Source: CF-161 sp035259145 (GTDB lineage: Bacteria; Chloroflexota; Dormibacteria; Dormibacterales; Dormibacteraceae). From it: a stretch of DNA of 8,648 bases. Positions 1 through 5,710 of the stretch are shown in pieces (the stretch's first letter is position 1; every line of letters begins with the position of its first letter). The DNA is taken from NCBI GenBank assembly GCA_035259145.1, contig DATFWQ010000235.1, positions 1 through 8,648 on the forward strand, given 5' to 3'. The position numbers and the translations under genes were made by a program. The notes under the pieces were generated by a model. That model was not told the DNA's origin, did not search any database, and saw only the letters and a program-made list of their open reading frames with translations.

Positions 1-519
1 GCAGGGATCGAGGCAGTCGCGGAGTTCCCGGGAGCGGGGTGCTTCCCAGTCGCCCACCATGCGAACCACCACGAACTGCTGCCGCCCAGAGTCCTCGTGC
101 CATTCGTCGAGCAGGTCGGCGACCTGGGCGTGGAGGGACGAGTCATGGCGGGCCCACGGTTTCATCAGCCAGCCGTCAGCCTGGCCCAACCTCACGGCTC
201 CTTGCAGCGCCTCGCTCGACACAAGGTCCAAGAAGCTGACGAGCATGGTCCGCTTCGCCAGCGGGTGCAAGGTGCGCGCACGGCTGAGGAACTCTGGCCC
301 CGGCATGTCCGGCAGATTGAGGCCGGCGATAACCAGCGCGACCGGCCGGCTGGCGGCGCTCAGCCGTTCGAGAATGCCGAGTCCGCTCTGCGCCCTCAGC
401 ATCGCGAGGACTTGGTACTCGCGTCCGAAGCCACACTGAAGCTCCCGGGTAAGGCCCGTGGCCACGCCCGGATCGGCGTCAACGACCAGGATGGTGGCGG
501 AGCGCTCAGGTTCGGCCAT
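1..519 (-). CDS. Response regulator receiver / thioredoxin reductase-type fusion, N-terminal part (runs off left edge)
   Basis: The minus-strand frame is open from the ATG at 519 to the window edge, giving 173 residues. Residues 8-130 read as a CheY-like receiver: strand ILVVDAD (10-16) with acidic residues D14 and D16, the lysine motif LMKPW (K120), and S95 at the conserved Ser/Thr position. The segment after it (LLDEW, then VVRMVGDW and SRELRDCL) matches the linker and start of the second domain in actinobacterial proteins that fuse a receiver to a thioredoxin-reductase-like FAD/NADPH oxidoreductase of about 550 residues. The oxidoreductase itself is outside the window. The expected phospho-acceptor Asp is Gly66 (context VIAGLNLP, where relatives have an Asp), so the receiver is probably not phosphorylated in the normal way. 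The frame stays open to another ATG at 609, preceded by GAGGGAG, which would add 30 residues with no receiver similarity. I prefer 519. Family assignment comes from memory of homologues; the missing Asp is seen directly. Confidence 0.85.
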   Translation of the reverse strand, partial: MAEPERSATILVVDADPGVATGLTRELQCGFGREYQVLAMLRAQSGLGILERLSAASRPVALVIAGLNLPDMPGPEFLSRARTLHPLAKRTMLVSFLDLVSSEALQGAVRLGQADGWLMKPWARHDSSLHAQVADLLDEWHEDSGRQQFVVVRMVGDWEAPRSRELRDCLDPC

Positions 520-637
520 CTGAGGCGGGTCAAGGACCCTCCGCCAGCATTGCACCACCTCCCCGGCGGTTCCCGAGTCGCTCGATCGCCGGATGGGGCC
601 ATCTGCCATTCACGAGTCGGCTCCCTCAACCGCGAAG

Positions 638-656
638 TGATCCCGGAGCGGGATCA
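638..656. promoter_or_regulatory. Perfect 8-bp inverted repeat (operator or terminator)
   Basis: Arms TGATCCCG (638-645) and CGGGATCA (649-656) are separated by GAG. The site lies between the end of the helix-turn-helix gene (732) and the start of the receiver fusion (519 or 609), both on the minus strand. It could be an operator for the fusion gene or a hairpin behind the helix-turn-helix gene. No U-tract follows, so a classical intrinsic terminator is unlikely. Confidence 0.45.
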
Positions 657-731
657 GCCCAGCCTGGGGGGCCGGCCGTGGGGAGGTCAGCGAGTGGGGG
701 CAGCGGGTTCAGCCAGCTGGCCCCTCAGGGC

Positions 732-980
732 TCACGACCGGACGCCACCGCCCGCATCGTCAGCGGTGCCGTCGCGCTGGATTGGCATTTCGACGCCCGG
801 CATTGGCTCCGCCCTGTGCAGCTCCGTGGCGATCTTGCGGAACTTGGCCGGGTGGATCCGGCGCCCGTTGAGGGCGTGCGAGATGGTGGCGGGCGACACG
901 TTGGCGCGGCGAGCCAGCTCTGCTCCCCTCAGCCCGTGCACCCGCATCTGGTGGCGCAGCTCGCCGGCGTTCACTGCCAC
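732..980 (-). CDS. Small XRE-like helix-turn-helix protein
   Basis: The product is 82 residues. Residues 6-55 form a compact helix-turn-helix of the XRE/lambda-repressor type: ELRHQMRVHG, then RGAELARRANVSPATISHAL as the DNA-binding bihelix (about 18-37), then NGRRIHPAKFRKIATEL. The tail after residue 60 is low-complexity and probably disordered. It probably binds DNA, but its target is unknown. The start is a GTG at 980 with no visible Shine-Dalgarno; a second GTG lies two codons further in. Upstream of the GTG the same frame stays coding-like (a PTQRYSVAVN context recalled from relatives) for about 15 codons, then meets a TGA and offers no other start. The gene may therefore be leaderless or slightly shortened at the N-terminus. 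It sits upstream of the receiver fusion on the same strand, about 210 bp away, and diverges from the reductase gene at 1205. Confidence 0.75.
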   Translation of the reverse strand: MAVNAGELRHQMRVHGLRGAELARRANVSPATISHALNGRRIHPAKFRKIATELHRAEPMPGVEMPIQRDGTADDAGGGVRS

Positions 981-1085
981 GCTGTAGCGCTGGGTCGGCC
1001 GGACACTCGCGGCAAGGCTGTGCCGTCACTTTTCCAGCCAATGCTGGACGCGACTGGAACATCCGTGAGGGTCGTGCCCAGGCTG

Positions 1086-1115
1086 TGGAAGATGCCCGCG
1101 GTCGGTCGTATTCAG
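1086..1115. repeat. Dispersed 30-bp imperfect repeat, copy 1
   Basis: This copy and 7431-7460 share a 14-bp block (TGGAAGATGCCCGC), nine variable bases of which five match, then TATTCAG, giving 26 of 30 identical with the same spacing. It lies between the helix-turn-helix gene and the reductase gene at 1205. Function is unknown. Confidence 0.55.
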
Positions 1116-1118
1116 GGC

Positions 1119-1134
1119 TCGACGCTCGCGTCGA
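1119..1134. promoter_or_regulatory. Perfect 7-bp inverted repeat upstream of the reductase gene
   Basis: TCGACGC (1119-1125) and GCGTCGA (1128-1134) are separated by TC. It is 71 bp before the ATG at 1205, in the divergent gap, and could be an operator, perhaps for the adjacent helix-turn-helix protein. That link is inference. Confidence 0.4.
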
Positions 1135-1155
1135 AGGACACGCGGCCGCCGGCGC

Positions 1156-1183
1156 TTCGCTCGGCGCGAGAATATCGAGCGAA
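1156..1183. promoter_or_regulatory. Perfect 8-bp inverted repeat with 12-nt spacer before the reductase gene
   Basis: TTCGCTCG (1156-1163) and CGAGCGAA (1176-1183) flank a spacer that ends in the AT-rich AATAT. It ends 21 bp before the ATG at 1205. In DNA it could be an operator overlapping the promoter; in RNA it would form a hairpin near the start codon. Confidence 0.4.
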
Positions 1184-1204
1184 AGCATGGAGTAAGAAAA
1201 CCGC

Positions 1205-1822
1205 ATGACTGCATTTCGCATTACCGTGCTCGGAGCGGGGAACATCGGCGGGACCCTTGGCCGGAAGTGGCTCGCCAAGGGCCACACGGTCGTCTTTGGC
1301 GTGCGAGATCCTCGCGGCGAGCGAGCCCAGGCTCTCAAGGCTGAGGTGGGCAGCACCGCCCAGGTCACGACGGTCGCCGACGCCCTGACAGCAGGCGACG
1401 TCGTTCTCTTCGCAATCCCCGGAAACGTGGTTGGGCCGACCGCCGCAGAGCACGGCGCCACGGTGGACGGTAAGGTCGTGATCGACGCCACGAACAATGT
1501 CGGCGCCACGACCTTCAACAGCATCGCCGCAATCCAGGCGGCGGCACCAAGCGCCCGCGTCTTCCGGGCGTTCAACACCTACGGCTGGGAGAACTTCGCG
1601 GATCCGGTGTATGACGGCGTGCCGGGAGACCTCTTCTACGCTGGCCCGGACGGTGAGGCACAGACCATCGTCGAGCAGCTGATCCAAGACATAGGCCTCC
1701 GGCCGGTTCGTGTCGGTGGCGGCGACCAGGTTGGACTGGTTGACGATCTGTTGCGCCTGTGGTTCACACTGGCGTCGGGCGGCCGCGGCCGCAACATGGC
1801 GTTCAAGTTGCTGAGCCGCTGA
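1205..1822 (+). CDS. F420-dependent NADP reductase-like NAD(P)-binding protein
   Basis: The product is 205 residues, the usual length for the family. It opens with a Rossmann fold: strand ITVLG followed by GAGNIG (G10, G12, G15), then a second strand ending FGVRDP, where R34 is placed to contact the NADP 2'-phosphate. Later landmarks are VVIDATNN (91-98) and AFNTYGWENFADP (122-134), both typical of the NADPH:F420 oxidoreductase/pyrroline-5-carboxylate-reductase-like group. Such proteins move hydride between NADP(H) and a deazaflavin or a small carbonyl substrate; which of these applies here cannot be decided from sequence. It is cytosolic, with no signal peptide. The ATG at 1205 gives the full N-terminal strand. 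GGAG at 1189-1192 is a weak, slightly distant ribosome-binding site. The gene is intact, unlike the three remnants that follow it. Confidence 0.88.
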   Translation: MTAFRITVLGAGNIGGTLGRKWLAKGHTVVFGVRDPRGERAQALKAEVGSTAQVTTVADALTAGDVVLFAIPGNVVGPTAAEHGATVDGKVVIDATNNVGATTFNSIAAIQAAAPSARVFRAFNTYGWENFADPVYDGVPGDLFYAGPDGEAQTIVEQLIQDIGLRPVRVGGGDQVGLVDDLLRLWFTLASGGRGRNMAFKLLSR

Positions 1823-1911
1823 ACGACGTGCGATTGTCAGCGCCGACCCCAGATGACCTGAGCTCGTGCGATTTACTTGTGGCCAAAGCCGACGTCGCAA
1901 GGTTTACCCCA

Positions 1912-2441
1912 CACGTCGTCGGAGACGGCGCAGTCGGTCTCTGTGCGGTGATCGCAGCCCGCCGCCTGGGAGCCGCGAGGATCATCGCCCTCAGCCGGAA
2001 CCCAAAGCGCCAGCAGCTGGCGCGGTCGTCGGTTCGACTGACATCCTCGTCGAGCGCGGCGACGCGGCGGTTGAGTCGGTCAAGGAAATGACGAATGGAG
2101 TCGGCGTCGATGCCGCCCTCGAATGCGTCGGGACTGGCCAGTCGCTCCAGACCGCGATGGGCATCGCACGACCCGGTTCAATGGTGTGCGCCATCGGAGC
2201 GCCCCATGCCATCGACTTCCCGATCATGGACACCGTCGTCTACCACAACATCGGTTTGCGTGGCGGCCTCGCCCCGGCGCGCACTTACATCCCCGAGCTG
2301 CTCGACGACGTCCTCGAGGCACGCATCAACCCGGGGAGGGTCTTCGACTTCGAGGCCAACCTCGATGGAATCGTCGAAGCGTATGCCGCCACGGACGAGC
2401 GTCGTGCGATCAAGTCACTGGTCCGCATCGCGGCGGCCTGA
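1912..2441 (+). pseudogene. Zinc-dependent alcohol dehydrogenase remnant (catalytic domain lost, frameshifted)
   Basis: This is the cofactor-binding and C-terminal half of a threonine-dehydrogenase-like zinc alcohol dehydrogenase. The Rossmann part VVGDGAVGLCAVIAARRLGA (from 1915) and the following ALSRNPKRQQLAR are in one frame. The continuation STDILVERGD, GVGVDAALECVG, NIGLRGG, IPELLDDVLEARINPGRVFD and DERRAIKSLVRI is in the next frame, to a TGA at 2439-2441. The join falls at about 2020-2030 and fits loss of one base (or gain of two). The first 160-170 residues, which would carry the catalytic zinc ligands, have no counterpart in the 90 bp between the reductase stop and this point. The pieces together cover about 175 residues of an expected 340-350. 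The fragment cannot be a working dehydrogenase. Confidence 0.85.
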
Positions 2442-2478
2442 CCGTGCCGGTCCGCTCGATGGTTGACGAGACACGCTG

Positions 2479-2727
2479 ATGACCCAGGGGACCAGGAACG
2501 AGCTAACCAGGATCGGATCAGCAGATGAGCGGGAAATCGCTGCGCTCCGACCCGACGGCACCCTGCGCCATCCGGTGACGATCTAGGTGGTCCCGCACGG
2601 CGACGACCTCTACGTCCGCTCCGTCAACGGGCGTGGTGCCGCCTGGTTCCGTGGCACGCAGGCTAGGCACCAGGGCCGGATCCCGACCGGCGGCGTCGAG
2701 GAAGATGTCGGCTTGTCGGCCGCATAG
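2479..2727 (+). pseudogene. DUF2255 family protein, interrupted by an in-frame TAG
   Basis: Reading from the ATG at 2479, residues 1-35 (start MTQGTRNELTRIGSADE, ending TLRHPVTI) and the stretch after the stop (VVPHGDDLYVRSVNGRGAAW, then FRGTQARHQGRIPTGGVEED) match the DUF2255 family in one continuous frame. A TAG at 2584-2586 interrupts them, where relatives usually have Trp (TGG) in the VTIWVV motif. That is a single G-to-A change. The frame then ends with TAG at 2725-2727, about 40 residues short of the normal C-terminus. The family is of unknown biochemical function, small and cytosolic. Two independent lesions (nonsense and loss of the tail) argue for a dead gene, not for recoding. Confidence 0.82.
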
Positions 2728-2780
2728 TGAGCCGGGCGGCGCGCTCCGCGACGCTCAAACTACTTCCCCGCTGATTCCCT

Positions 2781-3051
2781 GTGCAGCGCGAACTGGGAGA
2801 CGGTGAGGGGGCCCAGCGGCGACTGCGTGATGTCGCACGCGTCGAGGCCCTCAGTGATGGCGTCTTCGCCCTCGCGGTCACCCTGCTTGTGCTTGCCATC
2901 CGCCTCCCGAGGCCCTGGCGACGCTGACGCATCAGCCAGGCTTCAACACCTGCTGCTCGATCAGTGGCCGAGCTACGTGGCGTTCGCGCTCAGCTTTGGC
3001 CCACCTTGGAACATTAGCGTGACTCTTCGGCTAGTGCTCGCCGTGCTCTGA
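2781..3051 (+). pseudogene. TMEM175-like channel protein remnant (frameshifted, truncated)
   Basis: From the GTG at 2781 the frame carries the hallmark first helix of the TMEM175/DUF1211 family: RVEALSDGVFALAVTLLVLA, including the FSDG-like signature (here LSDG), then IRLPRPW. It stops at TGA 2925-2927. Homology resumes in another frame with LLLDQWPSYVAFALSF (about 2950-3000), the second helix. Nothing recognisable follows, and that frame ends at TGA 3049-3051. Intact family members have about 190-220 residues and six helices per subunit and form potassium-selective channels. Here only about one and a half helices survive across two frames. It ends 15 bp from the convergent DedA-PAP2 gene. 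Confidence 0.78.
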
Positions 3052-3066
3052 TGTTGCTGAAATCCG

Positions 3067-4557
3067 TCAGCCGAACTGCACCATTCGGTCGCGTTTCGGA
3101 ACCCCGCCGGCCCAGGATCTGCGGAAGAAACCTGTTGTGGGGAGCGTGGCTCGTCGGCGGCCTTGGCCCGTGGCCAGCAGAGTGACGGCAGCCACGAAAG
3201 CAATCCACGCTGCACCGAGTGCCCAACCGGCGAGGATATCGGTAAGCCAGTGTGCACCGAGGTAGAGCCGCGACGCCCCGACCACCAGTGTGATCACTGC
3301 CGCGCCCATCCACACGACGACTCCAACAACTGGAGATCCCCTGGTGGACAACACGATCGCCAGCATGCCGTAGAAGGCGACCGCCTGTGTCGCGTGGCCT
3401 GACGGAAAGGCGGCTCCACTGTATTCTCCGATCCACAGCGTCGACGGCGGACGCGGTCGCTCGACCGCCACCTTGACGATGTTGTATAGGCCAACGGCAC
3501 CAGCAACCGCAGTGGCGAGCAAGACGGCAGAGCGCCAGTCGCGACCCCTCATAACCAGGACGGCCGCCGTCAGAACGAGCGCTGGGACGATGACGGCGGT
3601 CGACCCGAGCCAGGTCACTGACCTCATTGCGCCAGTGAGCCACGCGGTTCGAACCGCGACGATCCACTGCTCCGCACGCGGATCGAACAGAGCCGTCTCG
3701 TCGTGTCCGACGACGTCCTGGGTCAGTCCAGCCAATGCCCAGGCAGCAAGTGCGCCCCCACTGAGGGTGAACGTGAGCCAGAACCCCCGCGGAGTTGTCA
3801 CGTCGAGGCGACGCCCGACCCACTCGACCTGCTTCGGGAACCGCCGTTGTACCCACATAAGCTGTGGCATTGCAGCCAGCCGTTCACCGAAGGTCTTTAG
3901 GCTTGCAGAGCGCTGGCCCAGACCCCGGAGAACTCGAGCCAACACGAGGCTCAGGACGACGAGCGCCAGCAGACCGAGTCCAGCTCGACTGGCGACCTGC
4001 TCGACTCGGGCATAGCTGGCGCCAGCCAGGTAGCCGAGGATTACGAACACGCTGCCCCAGAGAAGGCCGCCGGCCACGTTGTACGCCAGGAACGACGTGT
4101 AAGGCACCTTCGACAGCCCCGCCAGCCCCGGCACGAGAACCCGCAGCGCCGCAGTGAAGCGGCCGAAGAATACGGCCCTCCCCTTGCGTAGGCGCACGTA
4201 CGCCTGCGCAGATCCGAGATGCTTATCAAGCTCGCCCCGGATGACCGGCAGCCGGCCAACCGTCCCGTAAAGGAGGTGGGTGCCCCAGCGCCGACCGATC
4301 AGATAGCCGATTGAGTCGCCGATGATCGCGCCTGAGACGGCCGCGACAATGACTGCCCAGAGCGGGACGATCCCCTGCGAGGCCGCCACGCCGCCGAGGA
4401 TCACCGTGATCTCTCTGGGAAAGACGAACCCCACGAATGCCGAGGCTTCCAGCGCTTGGAACGCGAATACGAGGACTACCACAATCCAACCGGGCAGCAA
4501 AAGGATGTGCTCGGGGAAGCTTCCGATCACCCCGAGTCCGACACCCAGCACGTTCAT
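3067..4557 (-). CDS. DedA/VTT-domain and PAP2-phosphatase fusion membrane protein
   Basis: The product is 496 residues and polytopic. Residues 15-215 are a DedA (VTT, SNARE-associated) domain: the acidic re-entrant motif FPREITVILGG (46-56), GDSIGYLIGRRWG (80-92) and FFGRFTAALRVLVPGLAG (130-147) with its conserved arginines. Residues 255-465 are a type-2 phosphatidic acid phosphatase: KX6RP with K362, R369 and P370; PSGH at 385-388; and SRX5HX3D with S429, R430, H436 and D440. All catalytic residues are present. DedA proteins act in lipid flipping, including undecaprenyl phosphate recycling; PAP2 enzymes remove phosphate from lipid phosphates or pyrophosphates at the membrane. The fusion suggests one protein that dephosphorylates a lipid carrier and moves it across the membrane (inference). 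The ATG at 4557 is the first start after an in-frame stop; AGG six bases upstream is a weak ribosome-binding site. The gene stands alone. Confidence 0.93.
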   Translation of the reverse strand: MNVLGVGLGVIGSFPEHILLLPGWIVVVLVFAFQALEASAFVGFVFPREITVILGGVAASQGIVPLWAVIVAAVSGAIIGDSIGYLIGRRWGTHLLYGTVGRLPVIRGELDKHLGSAQAYVRLRKGRAVFFGRFTAALRVLVPGLAGLSKVPYTSFLAYNVAGGLLWGSVFVILGYLAGASYARVEQVASRAGLGLLALVVLSLVLARVLRGLGQRSASLKTFGERLAAMPQLMWVQRRFPKQVEWVGRRLDVTTPRGFWLTFTLSGGALAAWALAGLTQDVVGHDETALFDPRAEQWIVAVRTAWLTGAMRSVTWLGSTAVIVPALVLTAAVLVMRGRDWRSAVLLATAVAGAVGLYNIVKVAVERPRPPSTLWIGEYSGAAFPSGHATQAVAFYGMLAIVLSTRGSPVVGVVVWMGAAVITLVVGASRLYLGAHWLTDILAGWALGAAWIAFVAAVTLLATGQGRRRATLPTTGFFRRSWAGGVPKRDRMVQFG

Positions 4558-4956
4558 GCTCAGCCTGACGAGCGAAGCGGAACCGAGCCCAAGCTCGCAT
4601 CACGCCCATCAGTCTGCCCACCTTGCCCTCGACATCGCCCAGCCCGAGCGAATGCTCCTGCCCCGGAGCAAGACTGAGTTCCGCCGATCGGCCGCCCACC
4701 ATCCAACTCGGACCTGAGGCGTCTCGGCGATCGCCTCCTCCCGCCAGTATTTAGTCGGACGCTGCCGAGGCAAGCTTGTCCACCTCGCCCCCGTAAATGG
4801 CCCCCGCCTGACCCCCTACGGGTGCTCCGTTACCACTGGATGCGAGGCCCCCAGGATTGAGCCAAGGACAAGAACGGGTGGTGACGGTCGAGACTTAACG
4901 TCATCGCAGCTGTTCCCGTTACCGCTTTCACTGTTTGCACTCGTCGTAAGGGCGGT
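4558..4956. other. Gene-poor spacer upstream of the DedA-PAP2 gene
   Basis: These 399 bases contain no reading frame with a plausible start and recognisable product. They should include the promoter of the minus-strand DedA-PAP2 gene, but no convincing -35/-10 pair stands out. GGCGATCGCC at 4728-4737 is a perfect 10-bp palindrome of the common GCGATCGC type. A short open minus-strand stretch (about 4748-4863, ending VDKLASAASD) has no start codon. I see nothing else. Confidence 0.4.
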
Positions 4957-5163
4957 TCAGCGGTTGCTGGCCTCGATACCCTGGCGCACCAGCGCGACGA
5001 ACCTGTCGACAGCGACCTGGTCGGCGGCCTCCACCCGGGTACTTCGACCGTCGATGATTTCGTAGCGAACGTGCTCTTCCAGCTCGGGACCCAGGTTCTC
5101 CGTCACGCGGCCGATCGCGATGTCGCACACGACCACTGATCGCTCGCTCTCGAAGGTGCACAC
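4957..5163 (-). CDS. Small conserved-looking protein of unknown function
   Basis: The product is 68 residues and I do not recognise a family. It starts at a GTG (5161-5163) with a strong purine-rich ribosome-binding site, GGGAGGGGGA, ending four bases upstream. That site is the best reason to regard it as a real gene. The protein is acidic and soluble-looking: CTFESERSVVVCDIAIG, then LGPELEEHVRYEIIDGRSTR, then a helical tail VAVDRFVALVRQGIEASNR. It has no transmembrane segment and two cysteines (C2, C13). It begins inside the tail frame of the P-type ATPase remnant on the same strand, so the two were probably co-transcribed when the pump was intact. A link to metal handling is only a contextual guess. 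Confidence 0.6.
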   Translation of the reverse strand: MCTFESERSVVVCDIAIGRVTENLGPELEEHVRYEIIDGRSTRVEAADQVAVDRFVALVRQGIEASNR

Positions 5164-5610
5164 TGGCTCCCCCTCCCGTAGGCCTTCTCGCGGAGCCCGA
5201 TCAGCCGGGCGGAGTTGCCGATGACGGGGATCGAGGAGAGCTCGTGAAGCAGGGCGCCGGTCACCGGCGTCAGGACACCGGGAATGGTCAGCCCGACCGC
5301 CACGGCGAGCACGCCCAGCGAGAAGACCAGGTTCTGCTTGATCGCCCCGATGGCCTGCGCATCGAGCGCTCTGCCTGCGCGAGCAGCCACGAACTCATCG
5401 AGCATCCCGCCGAGCAGGAGCAGCACCGCGACCACAGCCGCCGCTGAGTACTGATGACGACGAGGGCTGCGGCGGTCGCCATCCAGACCGGAATGTCGGC
5501 TGTGAAGTCGCCCTGGCGTATTCCTGGACCGCCGACCACCAGATGTAGATCGACCCCACAAGCGCCGCGGCCAGGTAGAACGGCGACGTGGACGGAGACG
5601 GCAACGGCAC
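5103..5610 (-). pseudogene. Heavy-metal P-type ATPase remnant with its central catalytic domains deleted
   Basis: From the GTG at 5610 three frames must be joined. FYLAAALVGSIYIWWSAVQE is in the first. GDFTADIPVWMATAAALVVI is in the second, entered by loss of one G near 5510. YSAAAVVAVLLLLGGMLDE and FVAARAGRALDAQ are in the third, entered near 5450. These are the N-terminal membrane helices of P1B-type metal ATPases. In the third frame ALDAQ runs straight into AIGAIKQNLVFSLGVLAVAV and ALLHELSSIPVIGNSARLIG, which is the C-terminal membrane pair. About 450-500 residues are missing between: the actuator TGE loop, the metal-binding CPC-type helix, the DKTGT phosphorylation site and the nucleotide-binding domain. 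The frame ends at TGA 5103-5105, beyond the likely original end. It cannot pump. It diverges from the padR gene. Confidence 0.85.
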
Positions 5611-5671
5611 GCTCAGCAGCTAGCCTGGCGCATTAGTCTCACCTTCGAAAGTCAAGCCGTGGAGCAGGGAA

Positions 5672-5696
5672 ATCCTTGCAATGCAAGGATCCTTGC
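5672..5696 (+). promoter_or_regulatory. Probable PadR operator palindrome
   Basis: ATCCTTGCA (5672-5680) and TGCAAGGAT (5682-5690) form a perfect 9-bp inverted repeat around one A. A third half-site ATCCTTGC (5689-5696) overlaps its end. PadR-family repressors bind palindromes with 8-10-bp arms at their own promoters, and this one covers the -35 box of the padR promoter. It also lies about 60 bp from the start of the divergent ATPase remnant. Confidence 0.7.
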
Positions 5697-5704
5697 GCTA
5701 CATT
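5676..5704 (+). promoter_or_regulatory. padR promoter, probably giving leaderless mRNA
   Basis: TTGCAA (5676-5681) and TACATT (5699-5704) are separated by exactly 17 bp and match the sigma-70-type consensus at four of six positions each. Transcription would start about 7 bases after the -10, at 5711, which is the G of the GTG start codon of padR. The mRNA would then have no leader, as is common in actinomycetes. The -35 lies inside the operator palindrome. Confidence 0.6.
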
Positions 5705-5710
5705 AGCGCC

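Noticed and set aside
97..987. Long plus-strand open frame (296 codons) across the left end
   Set aside because: It is antisense to the receiver fusion and the helix-turn-helix gene, is rich in Arg, Pro and Gly, and has no family resemblance.
760..1578. Long minus-strand frame opposite the reductase gene
   Set aside because: It is a high-GC shadow of the F420-reductase-like gene, which has clear motifs in its own frame.
3014..3856. 280-codon minus-strand frame inside the DedA-PAP2 gene
   Set aside because: It overlaps the true gene in another frame and has an Arg-rich composition with no motifs.
4748..4863. Minus-strand open stretch ending IYGGEVDKLASAASD
   Set aside because: It looks protein-like but has no start codon, has stops close upstream and matches no family I recognise. 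It may be the tail of a lost gene, but that cannot be supported.
5681..5710. ATG at 5681 as the start of padR
   Set aside because: It lies within the operator palindrome and upstream of the -10 box, so the predicted transcript would not include it; the extra ten residues do not resemble the family.
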